Of a stretch of 10,795 bases of DNA, positions 1 through 6,565 are shown piece by piece (position 1 is the first letter of the stretch; the number at the start of each line of letters is the position of its first letter). The stretch is from Chitinophaga pinensis. Lineage in GTDB: Bacteria; Bacteroidota; Bacteroidia; Flavobacteriales_D; Crocinitomicaceae. The position numbers were made by a program, and so were the translations under genes. The stretch is taken from the NCBI GenBank assembly GCA_945870115.1, contig CAMBRH010000102.1, forward strand, positions 1-10,795, in the 5' to 3' direction. Under the pieces are notes generated by a model. The model was not told the DNA's origin. It saw only the letters and a list, made by a program, of their open reading frames with translations, and ran no database searches.

Positions 1-540
1 TATCAATTAAATTTCTTGCAATTGAAGTATTTATTTTCCGAAAAAGATGTTTTTTATATCGGTAAAGGTTTAGTTTTTATTCGTTTTGCAATGTATGTAC
101 TTTTTGGATGCTATTTATTTGTTTACACTAAATTTTGGAAAAACGCCTATAACGACAAAATTTCTAAAATCTATTTAGATTATTTATTGCATTTTGTTTT
201 AGTTTGGGTTTTGAGTGCGGAATTAGTCAATTGGATGCATCTTTTTGATTCAAATCAAGCATATAAATTAGGATTGAGTATTTTCTGGGGAGTTTATTCC
301 TTGGGATTAGTGAGTTTTGGAATTTGGAAGAAAAAATCTTACCTGCGAATTGGTGCAATTTCTTTGTTTGGTGTAACTTTAATTAAATTATTTTTGTACG
401 ACTTAAAAGACATGACAACAATCACCAAAACAGTTGTATTCATCTCTTTAGGGATTTTACTTTTGATCATATCTTTCCTTTACAACAAATATAAATCAGT
501 GCTTTTTGAAGAAACAAATCTGCCAGAAAATGAAAAATAA
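1..540 (+). CDS. DUF2339 family multi-pass membrane protein, C-terminal part (5' end outside window)
   Basis: The reading frame is open from the first base of the window with no stop, so this is the last 179 residues of a longer protein. The TTG at 16 is only an internal codon, not a credible start. The visible part holds about five hydrophobic helices, roughly residues 20-45, 60-83, 88-109, 118-136 and 144-163. The segment RIGAISLFGVTLIKLFLYDL followed by a last helix and a short charged tail is what I recognise as the C-terminal signature of DUF2339 (large inner-membrane proteins, often with ten or more helices). The molecular function of the family is unknown. The stop lies inside the next gene, which begins 11 bp upstream of it; that gene is DUF3999, a frequent DUF2339 partner as I recall. 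The pairing supports the call. What is seen is the helix pattern and neighbour; the family assignment is from memory. Confidence 0.8.
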   Translation, partial: YQLNFLQLKYLFSEKDVFYIGKGLVFIRFAMYVLFGCYLFVYTKFWKNAYNDKISKIYLDYLLHFVLVWVLSAELVNWMHLFDSNQAYKLGLSIFWGVYSLGLVSFGIWKKKSYLRIGAISLFGVTLIKLFLYDLKDMTTITKTVVFISLGILLLIISFLYNKYKSVLFEETNLPENEK

Positions 541-1756
541 AATCTTAATTATACTCATTTTATTAAATATTTCATCTGCATTTTCTCAGATGAAAGCTTA
601 CAAATATGTTTCTAAAATTGAGACTCCAAGTTCTATTTGGCATAAAATTAAGCTGGAAGAATCCGTTTTTAATAAAATAAAATCTGACTATTCTGATTTA
701 AGGATTTTTCAAATTTCTGGAAAAGATACAATCGAATCACCTTATTTTATTCAAGATTATTCGAATGAAGTTACAGAGCAAATTAGCACTTTCGAAATTT
801 TAAATTCGAGTAAAAAAGACGGATTTTTCTATTATACTTTAAAAAGAAAAACAAGTGAGGAAATCAAACAAATCAACCTTGATTTTGCTCGATCAAACTT
901 CGATTGGAAAGTTACTTTGGAAGGAAGCAATTCTCAAAATGAATGGTTTGAATTGACAAAAGATCAGCGAATTGTATCGATAGAAAATGAAGAAACCGAT
1001 TATTCATATACAAAATTAACTTTTCCAACTTCAAGTTATAAATTTTTTAGAATAAAAATTAAAGAAGAAAATTCACCTGAATTAACCTTTGCTCGTTTTT
1101 CAAATATTCAAATTCAAAAAAATAATTTAGAAAAAATTAAACATTCAAAATTTGATGTTTTTCAAGATAAAGAACAAAAAAGAACAATTATTTCAGCTCA
1201 ATTTGATAGTAAAATTCCTCTTTCAAGTATTAAATTATTGACAGAAAGTAAATACGATTTTAACAGAAGACTTTCATTTTTTGTTTCGTTAGATTCAATT
1301 TTCTTGGATGATTATGAAAATAGGAATGAAATTTATTCAGGAAATTTGACATCTTTTGAAGAAAACACCTTTGATTTTGAGCAAACGTTTGTTCGTTATG
1401 TTAAAATTGTGATTGAAAACAACGACAATCAAGCAATTGATATAAAAGGTGTTGAATTTGCTCGTAATCCAATCAATTTAATTGGCCGTTTTGAAGCACA
1501 AGGAAATTATTTTTTGTGCTTTGGAAATGAAGAAGCTGATTTTCCAAATTATGACATTGAACAATTCGCAGATAAAATTCCAAAAAATATCAGTGAACTA
1601 AAATATGAAATTTTCACTGAAATTCCCGAAGAAATTGACAATAAAAAAACCGAACAAGCAAATAAAACTTGGTTGTGGCTAATTGTTGGATTTGTTGTTT
1701 TATTATTGGTGTATTTTACCGTAAAAATGATGGGTGTTAAAAGTAAAGAGGAATAA
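530..1756 (+). CDS. DUF3999 family envelope protein with signal peptide and C-terminal membrane anchor
   Basis: I chose the ATG at 530 (408 aa). A TTG at 506 is in frame but would add eight residues before an otherwise perfect signal peptide: MKNK, a run of Ile/Leu, then SSAFSQ with cleavage likely around residue 20. The mature part looks like two beta-rich segments, about residues 115-196 and 218-310. Each has an F5/8-type-C/discoidin-like ending (YKFFRIKI and FVRYVKIVI), suggesting ligand binding at the cell surface or in the periplasm. A single helix at about 380-400 is followed by a short basic tail, giving a periplasmic domain anchored in the inner membrane. This is the arrangement of DUF3999 proteins, whose function is unknown. 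The start overlaps the end of the DUF2339 gene by 11 bp, so the two are probably translationally coupled and may form a complex (inference). The glycosyltransferase follows after 8 bp. Confidence 0.78.
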   Translation: MKNKILIILILLNISSAFSQMKAYKYVSKIETPSSIWHKIKLEESVFNKIKSDYSDLRIFQISGKDTIESPYFIQDYSNEVTEQISTFEILNSSKKDGFFYYTLKRKTSEEIKQINLDFARSNFDWKVTLEGSNSQNEWFELTKDQRIVSIENEETDYSYTKLTFPTSSYKFFRIKIKEENSPELTFARFSNIQIQKNNLEKIKHSKFDVFQDKEQKRTIISAQFDSKIPLSSIKLLTESKYDFNRRLSFFVSLDSIFLDDYENRNEIYSGNLTSFEENTFDFEQTFVRYVKIVIENNDNQAIDIKGVEFARNPINLIGRFEAQGNYFLCFGNEEADFPNYDIEQFADKIPKNISELKYEIFTEIPEEIDNKKTEQANKTWLWLIVGFVVLLLVYFTVKMMGVKSKEE

Positions 1757-1764
1757 AATTTAAA

Positions 1765-2865
1765 ATGAAATCAAAAATTGCCCTTTTATGTAGTTCAACA
1801 AGTTGGAGTGGTTTAGAAATGAACCATTTAAAAACGGCAAAATACTTAAATGACTTAAATTTTGAAACCTTCGTTTTTTGTCAAGAAAACACACCAATTG
1901 AAACATTTGCTTTAGAACAAAATTTAAACGTTGTTTACATTCAGAAACACAAACGCTATAAATACTTTTTTGCTGGATTAAAATTGAGCAATCTTTTAAA
2001 AGAACATCAAATTTCTAATGTAATAGTTCGTAATTCAAGTGATTTGAATATTTGTTCCATTGCAAAAACGTTCTCAAGAAATAAATTCCATCTTTCTTTT
2101 TTCATGGAAATGCAATTGGGTGTAAGTAAGAGAAATTTTCTACATACTTCACGTTTTACGAAAATTGATTTATGGGTTTGTTCAACAAATTTCTTGAAAA
2201 ATCAAGTATTAAAATTTACTAAATTCCCTGCTGAAAAAATAAAAATTATTCCACCAAGTCTAAATTTAAGTCTTTTTCAGAAAGAAATAAGCAAAGAAAA
2301 TTCGCGTGAAAAATTAAATTTACCTTCCAACAAAATTATTATTGGACTAATCGGTCGTTTGGATATTTTGAAAGGTCAACATTTACTTTTAAAAGCACTT
2401 GCAATTTTAAAAAATGAAAATTTGTTTGTTTGTTTTATGGGTTCACCAACCTTAAATGAAGACAACAATTATTTCAACTTCTTAAAAGATTATGTAAAAT
2501 CGAATAATTTGAAAAATCAAGTTGTTTTTCTACCTTTTCAAGAGGAAGTTTGTAATTTTTATAAAGCGATTGATGTCTGTGTCTTGGCTTCAAAATCTGA
2601 GACTTTTGGAATGGTGACGATTGAATCTTTGGCTTCTGGAACGACTATTATTGCATCGAATGCCGGGGGAACTCCAGAAATTCTTGAAAATGGAAATTTG
2701 GGATTGTTATTTGAAACTGAAAACGAAATAGACTTAGCCGAAAAAATAAATTGTTTTCTAAGAAATGAATTCTTTTCTGACAAACTTAAAATTGAAAAAT
2801 CAATTCAAAAATATGATTCCAAACAAGTTTTAAGTGAAGTTATTAAAAGCTTGGGTTTAAAATAA
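1765..2865 (+). CDS. GT4-family (GT-B fold) glycosyltransferase
   Basis: The 366-residue protein has no signal peptide and has the two-domain layout of family 4 retaining glycosyltransferases, which move a sugar from a nucleotide-sugar donor to an acceptor at the cytoplasmic side of the membrane. The N-terminal acceptor domain opens with a beta strand and a Ser/Gly loop (residues 5-18, ending SGLE). The donor domain begins near residue 190 with GLIGRLDILKG, where R198 and K203 sit at the usual phosphate-contacting positions. The E-x7-E motif is E279 to E287 in SETFGMVTIES, followed by the SNAGGTPE loop (298-305). The start ATG is 8 bp after the DUF3999 stop, so it is probably co-transcribed with the DUF2339-DUF3999 pair. 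No other polysaccharide gene is visible, so donor and acceptor cannot be assigned. The 3' end overlaps the convergent HAD gene by 9 bp. Confidence 0.9.
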   Translation: MKSKIALLCSSTSWSGLEMNHLKTAKYLNDLNFETFVFCQENTPIETFALEQNLNVVYIQKHKRYKYFFAGLKLSNLLKEHQISNVIVRNSSDLNICSIAKTFSRNKFHLSFFMEMQLGVSKRNFLHTSRFTKIDLWVCSTNFLKNQVLKFTKFPAEKIKIIPPSLNLSLFQKEISKENSREKLNLPSNKIIIGLIGRLDILKGQHLLLKALAILKNENLFVCFMGSPTLNEDNNYFNFLKDYVKSNNLKNQVVFLPFQEEVCNFYKAIDVCVLASKSETFGMVTIESLASGTTIIASNAGGTPEILENGNLGLLFETENEIDLAEKINCFLRNEFFSDKLKIEKSIQKYDSKQVLSEVIKSLGLK

Positions 2866-3486
2866 ATCTGTTATCTTTTCTCCATTTGTCAAATGGTAAA
2901 CATTTAATCCAATTCTTTGAGCACCTTCAATGTGTTGAATGCTGTCATCAATAAAAAGTGTTTTTTCTGGAATTAAATTATTTTTTTGACAAACAAATTC
3001 AAATATTTCAGCGTTTGGTTTTCTCATTTTTATTTCATTTGAAAAATAAACTTCTTGAAAAAAATTATGTAAAGAACTTTCTTCAGAAACATTCTTTAAT
3101 TTCCGATTAAATTGCTGAATGTGAATTTCATTTGTATTGCTTAATAGAAAAGTAGGCTTTTCTGTCTTCAACTTTTGAATTAATTCCAAATTTTCTTTTG
3201 GGAAATCTATTATCATGGCATTCCAAGCAGCAACAATTTGATTAGCACTGGTTCCTTTTGGTAAAAAAGGTAATAATTCATTCACAAAATATGGAGCAGA
3301 AATCACTCCTGTTTCTAATTTATCAAATAAACCAGATTGTGTTGCCTGCGAATATATAGCATCAAAATCTTTCAAACCAAGATCTTGAAATGCTTTTGCA
3401 GTTAGATTGTAGTTAATGTTTAAAATAACTCCACCTAAATCAAAAATGATGGCATCGAAACTTGAAAAATAGTCTTTAGATTTCAT
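2857..3486 (-). CDS. HAD-superfamily (subfamily IA) phosphatase, YihX-like
   Basis: This 209-residue cytosolic protein carries the four HAD motifs in order. Motif I is FDLGGVI with the nucleophile Asp at residue 16. A helical cap domain lies at about 25-95. Motif II is LLSNTN with S116. Motif III is the Lys of MRKP (K156). Motif IV is FIDDS with D180 and D181. The LSNTN and MRKP wording and the ending IEGAQRIGLNVYHL resemble E. coli YihX, an alpha-D-glucose-1-phosphate phosphatase, but the substrate here is not determined by sequence. The D+2 acid/base position is Gly (G18), as in YihX-type FDLGNV proteins. It starts downstream of the metK terminator, so it probably has its own promoter, though I could not find a convincing -7 box in 3487-3551. 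Its stop codon lies inside the last codons of the convergent glycosyltransferase gene. Confidence 0.88.
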   Translation of the reverse strand: MKSKDYFSSFDAIIFDLGGVILNINYNLTAKAFQDLGLKDFDAIYSQATQSGLFDKLETGVISAPYFVNELLPFLPKGTSANQIVAAWNAMIIDFPKENLELIQKLKTEKPTFLLSNTNEIHIQQFNRKLKNVSEESSLHNFFQEVYFSNEIKMRKPNAEIFEFVCQKNNLIPEKTLFIDDSIQHIEGAQRIGLNVYHLTNGEKITDLF

Positions 3487-3551
3487 ATTTTGTAATTTTA
3501 ACCTTTCAGCATAAATACTTTCAAATGGTAATTTTTTGATTTTCTTTAAAC

Positions 3552-3582
3552 AAAAAAACCTGCTGAATAATCAACAGGTTTT
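3552..3582 (-). terminator. Intrinsic terminator of metK
   Basis: On the minus strand, about 20 bases after the metK stop, AAAACCTG pairs with CAGGTTTT (arms 3575-3582 and 3555-3562). One C/A mismatch follows, then a TGA/TCA stem extension closing on a four-base loop (3567-3570). Seven T residues run along the 3' side, overlapping the arm (3552-3558). This is a textbook Rho-independent terminator and separates metK from the HAD gene. The plus-strand reading has only four T residues after the stem, so it would be a weak terminator in that direction. Confidence 0.85.
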
Positions 3583-3602
3583 AAAGTGTATTTTAATTTT
3601 TA

Positions 3603-4883
3603 TTATAATCCAAATGCAGCTTTCACCTTATCAACAAAATCTAATTTCTCCCAAGTAAATAATTCTACTTCCTTAGAAACGATTTCACCACTTGGTGATT
3701 TGAATGTTTTTGTAACAACTTCATTTTTACGTCCCATGTGTCCGTAAGCAGCAGTTTCACTATAAATTGGATTTCTTAATTTTAATCTTTGCTCAATTGC
3801 ATATGGACGTAAATCAAAAATTCCTTCTAAAATTCTTGCAATTTCACCATCCGTTTTGTCAACTTTAGCAGTTCCGTAAGTATTTACATATAAACCACAA
3901 GGTTTTGCAACACCAATTGCATAAGAAACTTGTACCAAAATCTCATCACATAAACCTGCTGCAGCAGCATTTTTTGCGATATGACGTGTAGCATAAGCAG
4001 CTGAACGGTCAACTTTTGAAGGATCTTTTCCTGAGAAAGCACCACCACCGTGAGCACCTTTTCCACCGTAAGTATCAACGATAATTTTACGTCCAGTTAA
4101 ACCTGTATCTCCGTGAGGACCACCGATTACAAATTTTCCAGTTGGATTGATGTGGTAAGTAATTTCATTAGTAAATAAAACTTGTAATTCTGGCTTTAAT
4201 TTCGCTTTTACACGAGGAATTACGATATTTACGATATCCTCTTTAATTTTTGCTAACATTGTTGCTTCTTCAGCGAAATCATCATGCTGTGTTGAAACAA
4301 CGATTGAATCAATTCTTTGAGGAACATTGTCATCAGAATATTCGATTGTAACTTGAGATTTTGCGTCAGGTCTTAAATAAGGAATTAAATTTGACTCATT
4401 ATTTCTAATGTGTGATAATTCTTGTAAGATTTTATGTGCTAAATCTAAAGCCAATGGCATGTAATTGTCAGTTTCTTTTGTAGCGTAACCAAACATCATT
4501 CCTTGATCTCCAGCCCCTTGAGCATTTGCTTTTGATTCGAAATCATCTGCAACAACTGCACGGTCAACCCCTTGATTGATGTCATCTGATTGATCATGAA
4601 TAGCTGAAAGAATACCACAAGAATTTGCTTCAAACATATATTCTGACTTGGTATATCCAATTTTACGGATTACTTCACGAGCAATGCTTTGAACATCTAA
4701 ATAAGTTTTTGTTTTAACTTCTCCAGCTAAAACCACTTGTCCAGTAGTAACCAATGTTTCACAAGCAACTTTAGAAGTTGGGTCAAAAGCCATGAAATTA
4801 TCAATTAAAGCATCTGAAATTTGATCAGCAAGCTTATCTGGATGCCCTTCTGAAACTGATTCTGATGTAAACAAATATGACAT
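3603..4883 (-). CDS. metK: S-adenosylmethionine synthase (methionine adenosyltransferase)
   Basis: MetK makes S-adenosylmethionine from methionine and ATP, releasing phosphate and pyrophosphate; the enzyme is a cytosolic homotetramer needing Mg2+ and K+. The 426-residue protein starts MSYLFTSESVSEGHPDK with the catalytic His at residue 14. It contains both family signatures: GAGDQGMMFGYA at 123-134 and the phosphate loop GGGAFSGKDPSK at 279-290. DQSDDINQGVD (97-107), HINPTGKFVIGGPHGD (244-259) and the C-terminal DLRP are also conserved. It is somewhat longer than E. coli MetK (384 aa), mainly through extra residues in the middle (about 160-200) and at the C-terminus (about 385-410), which I believe is usual in Bacteroidota. 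It stands alone: a strong terminator follows it and a 91-bp gap separates it from corA. The leader is too short to hold a SAM riboswitch. Confidence 0.98.
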   Translation of the reverse strand: MSYLFTSESVSEGHPDKLADQISDALIDNFMAFDPTSKVACETLVTTGQVVLAGEVKTKTYLDVQSIAREVIRKIGYTKSEYMFEANSCGILSAIHDQSDDINQGVDRAVVADDFESKANAQGAGDQGMMFGYATKETDNYMPLALDLAHKILQELSHIRNNESNLIPYLRPDAKSQVTIEYSDDNVPQRIDSIVVSTQHDDFAEEATMLAKIKEDIVNIVIPRVKAKLKPELQVLFTNEITYHINPTGKFVIGGPHGDTGLTGRKIIVDTYGGKGAHGGGAFSGKDPSKVDRSAAYATRHIAKNAAAAGLCDEILVQVSYAIGVAKPCGLYVNTYGTAKVDKTDGEIARILEGIFDLRPYAIEQRLKLRNPIYSETAAYGHMGRKNEVVTKTFKSPSGEIVSKEVELFTWEKLDFVDKVKAAFGL

Positions 4884-4923
4884 TAATTTTGTGTATTTAA
4901 TTAGTAAATAAAATTTTAAGTTG

Positions 4924-4931
4924 CGAAATTA
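4924..4931 (-). promoter_or_regulatory. Possible metK promoter -7 box
   Basis: Read on the minus strand, TAATTTCG differs by one base from the Bacteroidota -7 consensus TAnnTTTG. It lies about 40 bases upstream of the metK ATG, which would give a leader of roughly 30-35 nt. No clear TTG -33 element is present at the usual spacing, so this is a candidate only. Confidence 0.35.
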
Positions 4932-4974
4932 ATAAAAAACTCTGTAAAAGAAAAATTTGAATCGTTATTCTTTT

Positions 4975-6000
4975 TCAATTCCGATTTAACCAACCTCTTT
5001 TTTTGAAATAAATTACTAAAATTAACGCTAGAAGTGCCATTCCTCCGATTGCGAAGAAATAACCATATTTTGTTTTTAATTCTGGCATATTTTCAAAATT
5101 CATTCCGTAAATACCCACAATAAAAGTTAGTGGGATAAATATCGCACTGACAATTGTGAGTAATTTCATTATTTCATTCATTTTTTGTCCCTGAACGGCA
5201 TAATATAAATTTGCCATACCTTCCAAAATTTGCTTGTTCGCATCAATTTCTTCCAAAATTGTTAAACAGTTATCTTTTAAAGATGAAAAATAATAATGAT
5301 TTTCTTTACAAATAAATTGACTTTCAGTTTTATCTAATTGTAAAGTTATTTCTTTTAAAGGAAAAACAACTTTTCTTAATTCAATTAATTTCCGTTTTTC
5401 AATCTCAATTTTCTTTAAAGTGTCACTTTTTGAATGAAGTAAAATTTTTCCTTCGATTTTTTCAATCGAGTCGGTAATGTGATCCAATACTTCAAAATAA
5501 TTATCGGTAACAGCTTCCAGCATGCGGTAAAGCAAAAAATCTGTGCCTTTCATTCTGATTTTACCTTTTTTCTTTTCAATTCGCTCTCTAACTACAGTGA
5601 AATGGTCTGAGCTTTTTTCTTGAAATGAAATAAGAAAACGATCACTTAGTAAAAAAGAGATTTTTTCCTTCTTTAATTGAGATGAAGTAGCGTCTTTAAT
5701 TAAGGCAGATCTTACAGAAAAATAAATATAATTCGGATATTCTTCAATTTTTGGACGTTTTAAGTCTGCATAAATATCTTCAACTGTTAATTTATCAATT
5801 TTTAAATGTTCAGCTAATTTCTCTATGTTTTCTCGGTCTTCAATTGAATGATAATTTAACCAATGAATTTTTTCGTCACTACTTTGACTAATTTCTTTTG
5901 AAACGAAATTTTCAGCATAATATTTAGGACTATTTTCGGTTAGGAGAAAAGAATCACTATTGTAATGATATAATTGACAAATTTGTTTTGCTCTTTCCAT
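4975..6000 (-). CDS. corA: CorA-type magnesium/cobalt transport protein
   Basis: CorA proteins are homopentameric inner-membrane channels carrying Mg2+, and also Co2+ or Ni2+. The 341-residue protein has the family layout: a long N-terminal cytosolic domain (about 1-160, including VEDIYADLKRPKIEEYPNYIYFSV at 73-96, which matches the conserved CorA funnel region), and a long alpha-helical stalk (about 160-275). Two C-terminal helices follow at about 280-298 and 313-332. The signature YGMNFENMPE begins at residue 298, with the Gly-Met-Asn filter at 299-301, and the protein ends in a basic KKRGWL tail. Length and motif are normal for the family. It follows the TlpA-like gene after a 64-bp gap with no clear terminator, so read-through from the murA unit is possible. 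Cation specificity cannot be fixed by sequence; a zinc-exporting ZntB-like role is less likely given the intact GMN context. Confidence 0.93.
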   Translation of the reverse strand: MERAKQICQLYHYNSDSFLLTENSPKYYAENFVSKEISQSSDEKIHWLNYHSIEDRENIEKLAEHLKIDKLTVEDIYADLKRPKIEEYPNYIYFSVRSALIKDATSSQLKKEKISFLLSDRFLISFQEKSSDHFTVVRERIEKKKGKIRMKGTDFLLYRMLEAVTDNYFEVLDHITDSIEKIEGKILLHSKSDTLKKIEIEKRKLIELRKVVFPLKEITLQLDKTESQFICKENHYYFSSLKDNCLTILEEIDANKQILEGMANLYYAVQGQKMNEIMKLLTIVSAIFIPLTFIVGIYGMNFENMPELKTKYGYFFAIGGMALLALILVIYFKKRGWLNRN

Positions 6001-6064
6001 GGTATAGTGCTGATTAATTTGAAATTACTTTTTCAACAAACGCTTTTTTTCAAAATAAAATGTC

Positions 6065-6565
6065 CTATTTCAAATGTTTTTCAATTTCAACATGTAATCC
6101 AATTCCACGTAAAGCATTGCCAGAAGCAACAATTTTTCCTTTTCCGTCAACTAAAAAACCAGAAGGAATTGAACTTACACCATAAGCTTTTGAAGCTTTG
6201 TTTTCTTTGTCCCAACCATGGCTTTTCCAAATTAATTTATCGTCTTTAATTGCTTTTTTCCAAGCTGTTTCATCTCTATCTAAGGAAACAGAATATACTT
6301 CAAATCCTTTGGCGTTTTTGAACTTAGATTTTTTGTATTTTCCAAAGGCTTCAACAACATTTGGATTTTCTTTTCTACAAGGTCCACACCAAGAAGCCCA
6401 AAAGTCAATTAAAATCATTTTTCCTTTCAGAGACGAAAGTTTGACTGTTTTTCCAGCTGGATTTGTCAATTCAATTGCGGGTGCATCTGCTCCAACCTGC
6501 GGAGAAGAAAGCATAGTTGTTACAAAAAGTGTTTTGTAAAACAAGGAAGTTAGTAATGTTATCAT
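6065..6565 (-). CDS. TlpA-like thioredoxin-fold thiol-disulfide protein
   Basis: The 166-residue protein has a TlpA/ResA-like thioredoxin fold. After a hydrophobic N-terminus comes GADAPAIELTNPAGKTVKLS (25-44), the usual TlpA/AhpC-TSA entry, then ILIDFWASWCGPCRKENP with active-site C60 and C63. The cis-proline is P134 in SSIPSGFLVDGKGKI, and a family-typical extra strand-helix lies between them. Such proteins reduce or exchange disulfides in the periplasm, for example in cytochrome c maturation or in envelope protein repair. The N-terminus (residues 1-22) is hydrophobic but has only one Lys at position 11 and no basic start, so it is an unusual signal peptide or anchor. The ATG overlaps the murA stop as ATGA, which fixes the start and suggests translational coupling with murA. 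The specific partner is unknown. Confidence 0.88.
   Translation of the reverse strand: MITLLTSLFYKTLFVTTMLSSPQVGADAPAIELTNPAGKTVKLSSLKGKMILIDFWASWCGPCRKENPNVVEAFGKYKKSKFKNAKGFEVYSVSLDRDETAWKKAIKDDKLIWKSHGWDKENKASKAYGVSSIPSGFLVDGKGKIVASGNALRGIGLHVEIEKHLK

Noticed and set aside
506..529. In-frame TTG at 506 as the start of the DUF3999 gene
   Set aside because: It adds eight residues (MKKQICQK) before a complete signal peptide beginning with the ATG at 530, and it would lengthen the overlap with the upstream gene. The ATG at 530 is the better start.
3487..3551. Promoter for the HAD gene
   Set aside because: Only partial matches to TAnnTTTG (for example TACCATTTG with a three-base gap, and TATTTATG) are present, none with a -33 element at proper spacing, so I did not list one.
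4884..4974. SAM riboswitch in the metK leader
   Set aside because: The gap between corA and metK is only 91 bp and the likely leader is about 35 nt. I see no multi-helix pattern or pseudoknot arms of a SAM aptamer.
6019..6036. Inverted repeat TTGAAA-N6-TTTCAA between the TlpA-like gene and corA, as a terminator
   Set aside because: The stem is six A/T-rich base pairs with no GC core and no T-tract on the minus strand, so it would be too weak. It could still be chance in A+T-rich DNA.
5974..6249. Plus-strand open frame across the corA/TlpA-like gap
   Set aside because: Its translation is Leu/Phe/Gln/His-rich without domain features, and it is antisense to the corA start and the TlpA-like C-terminus.
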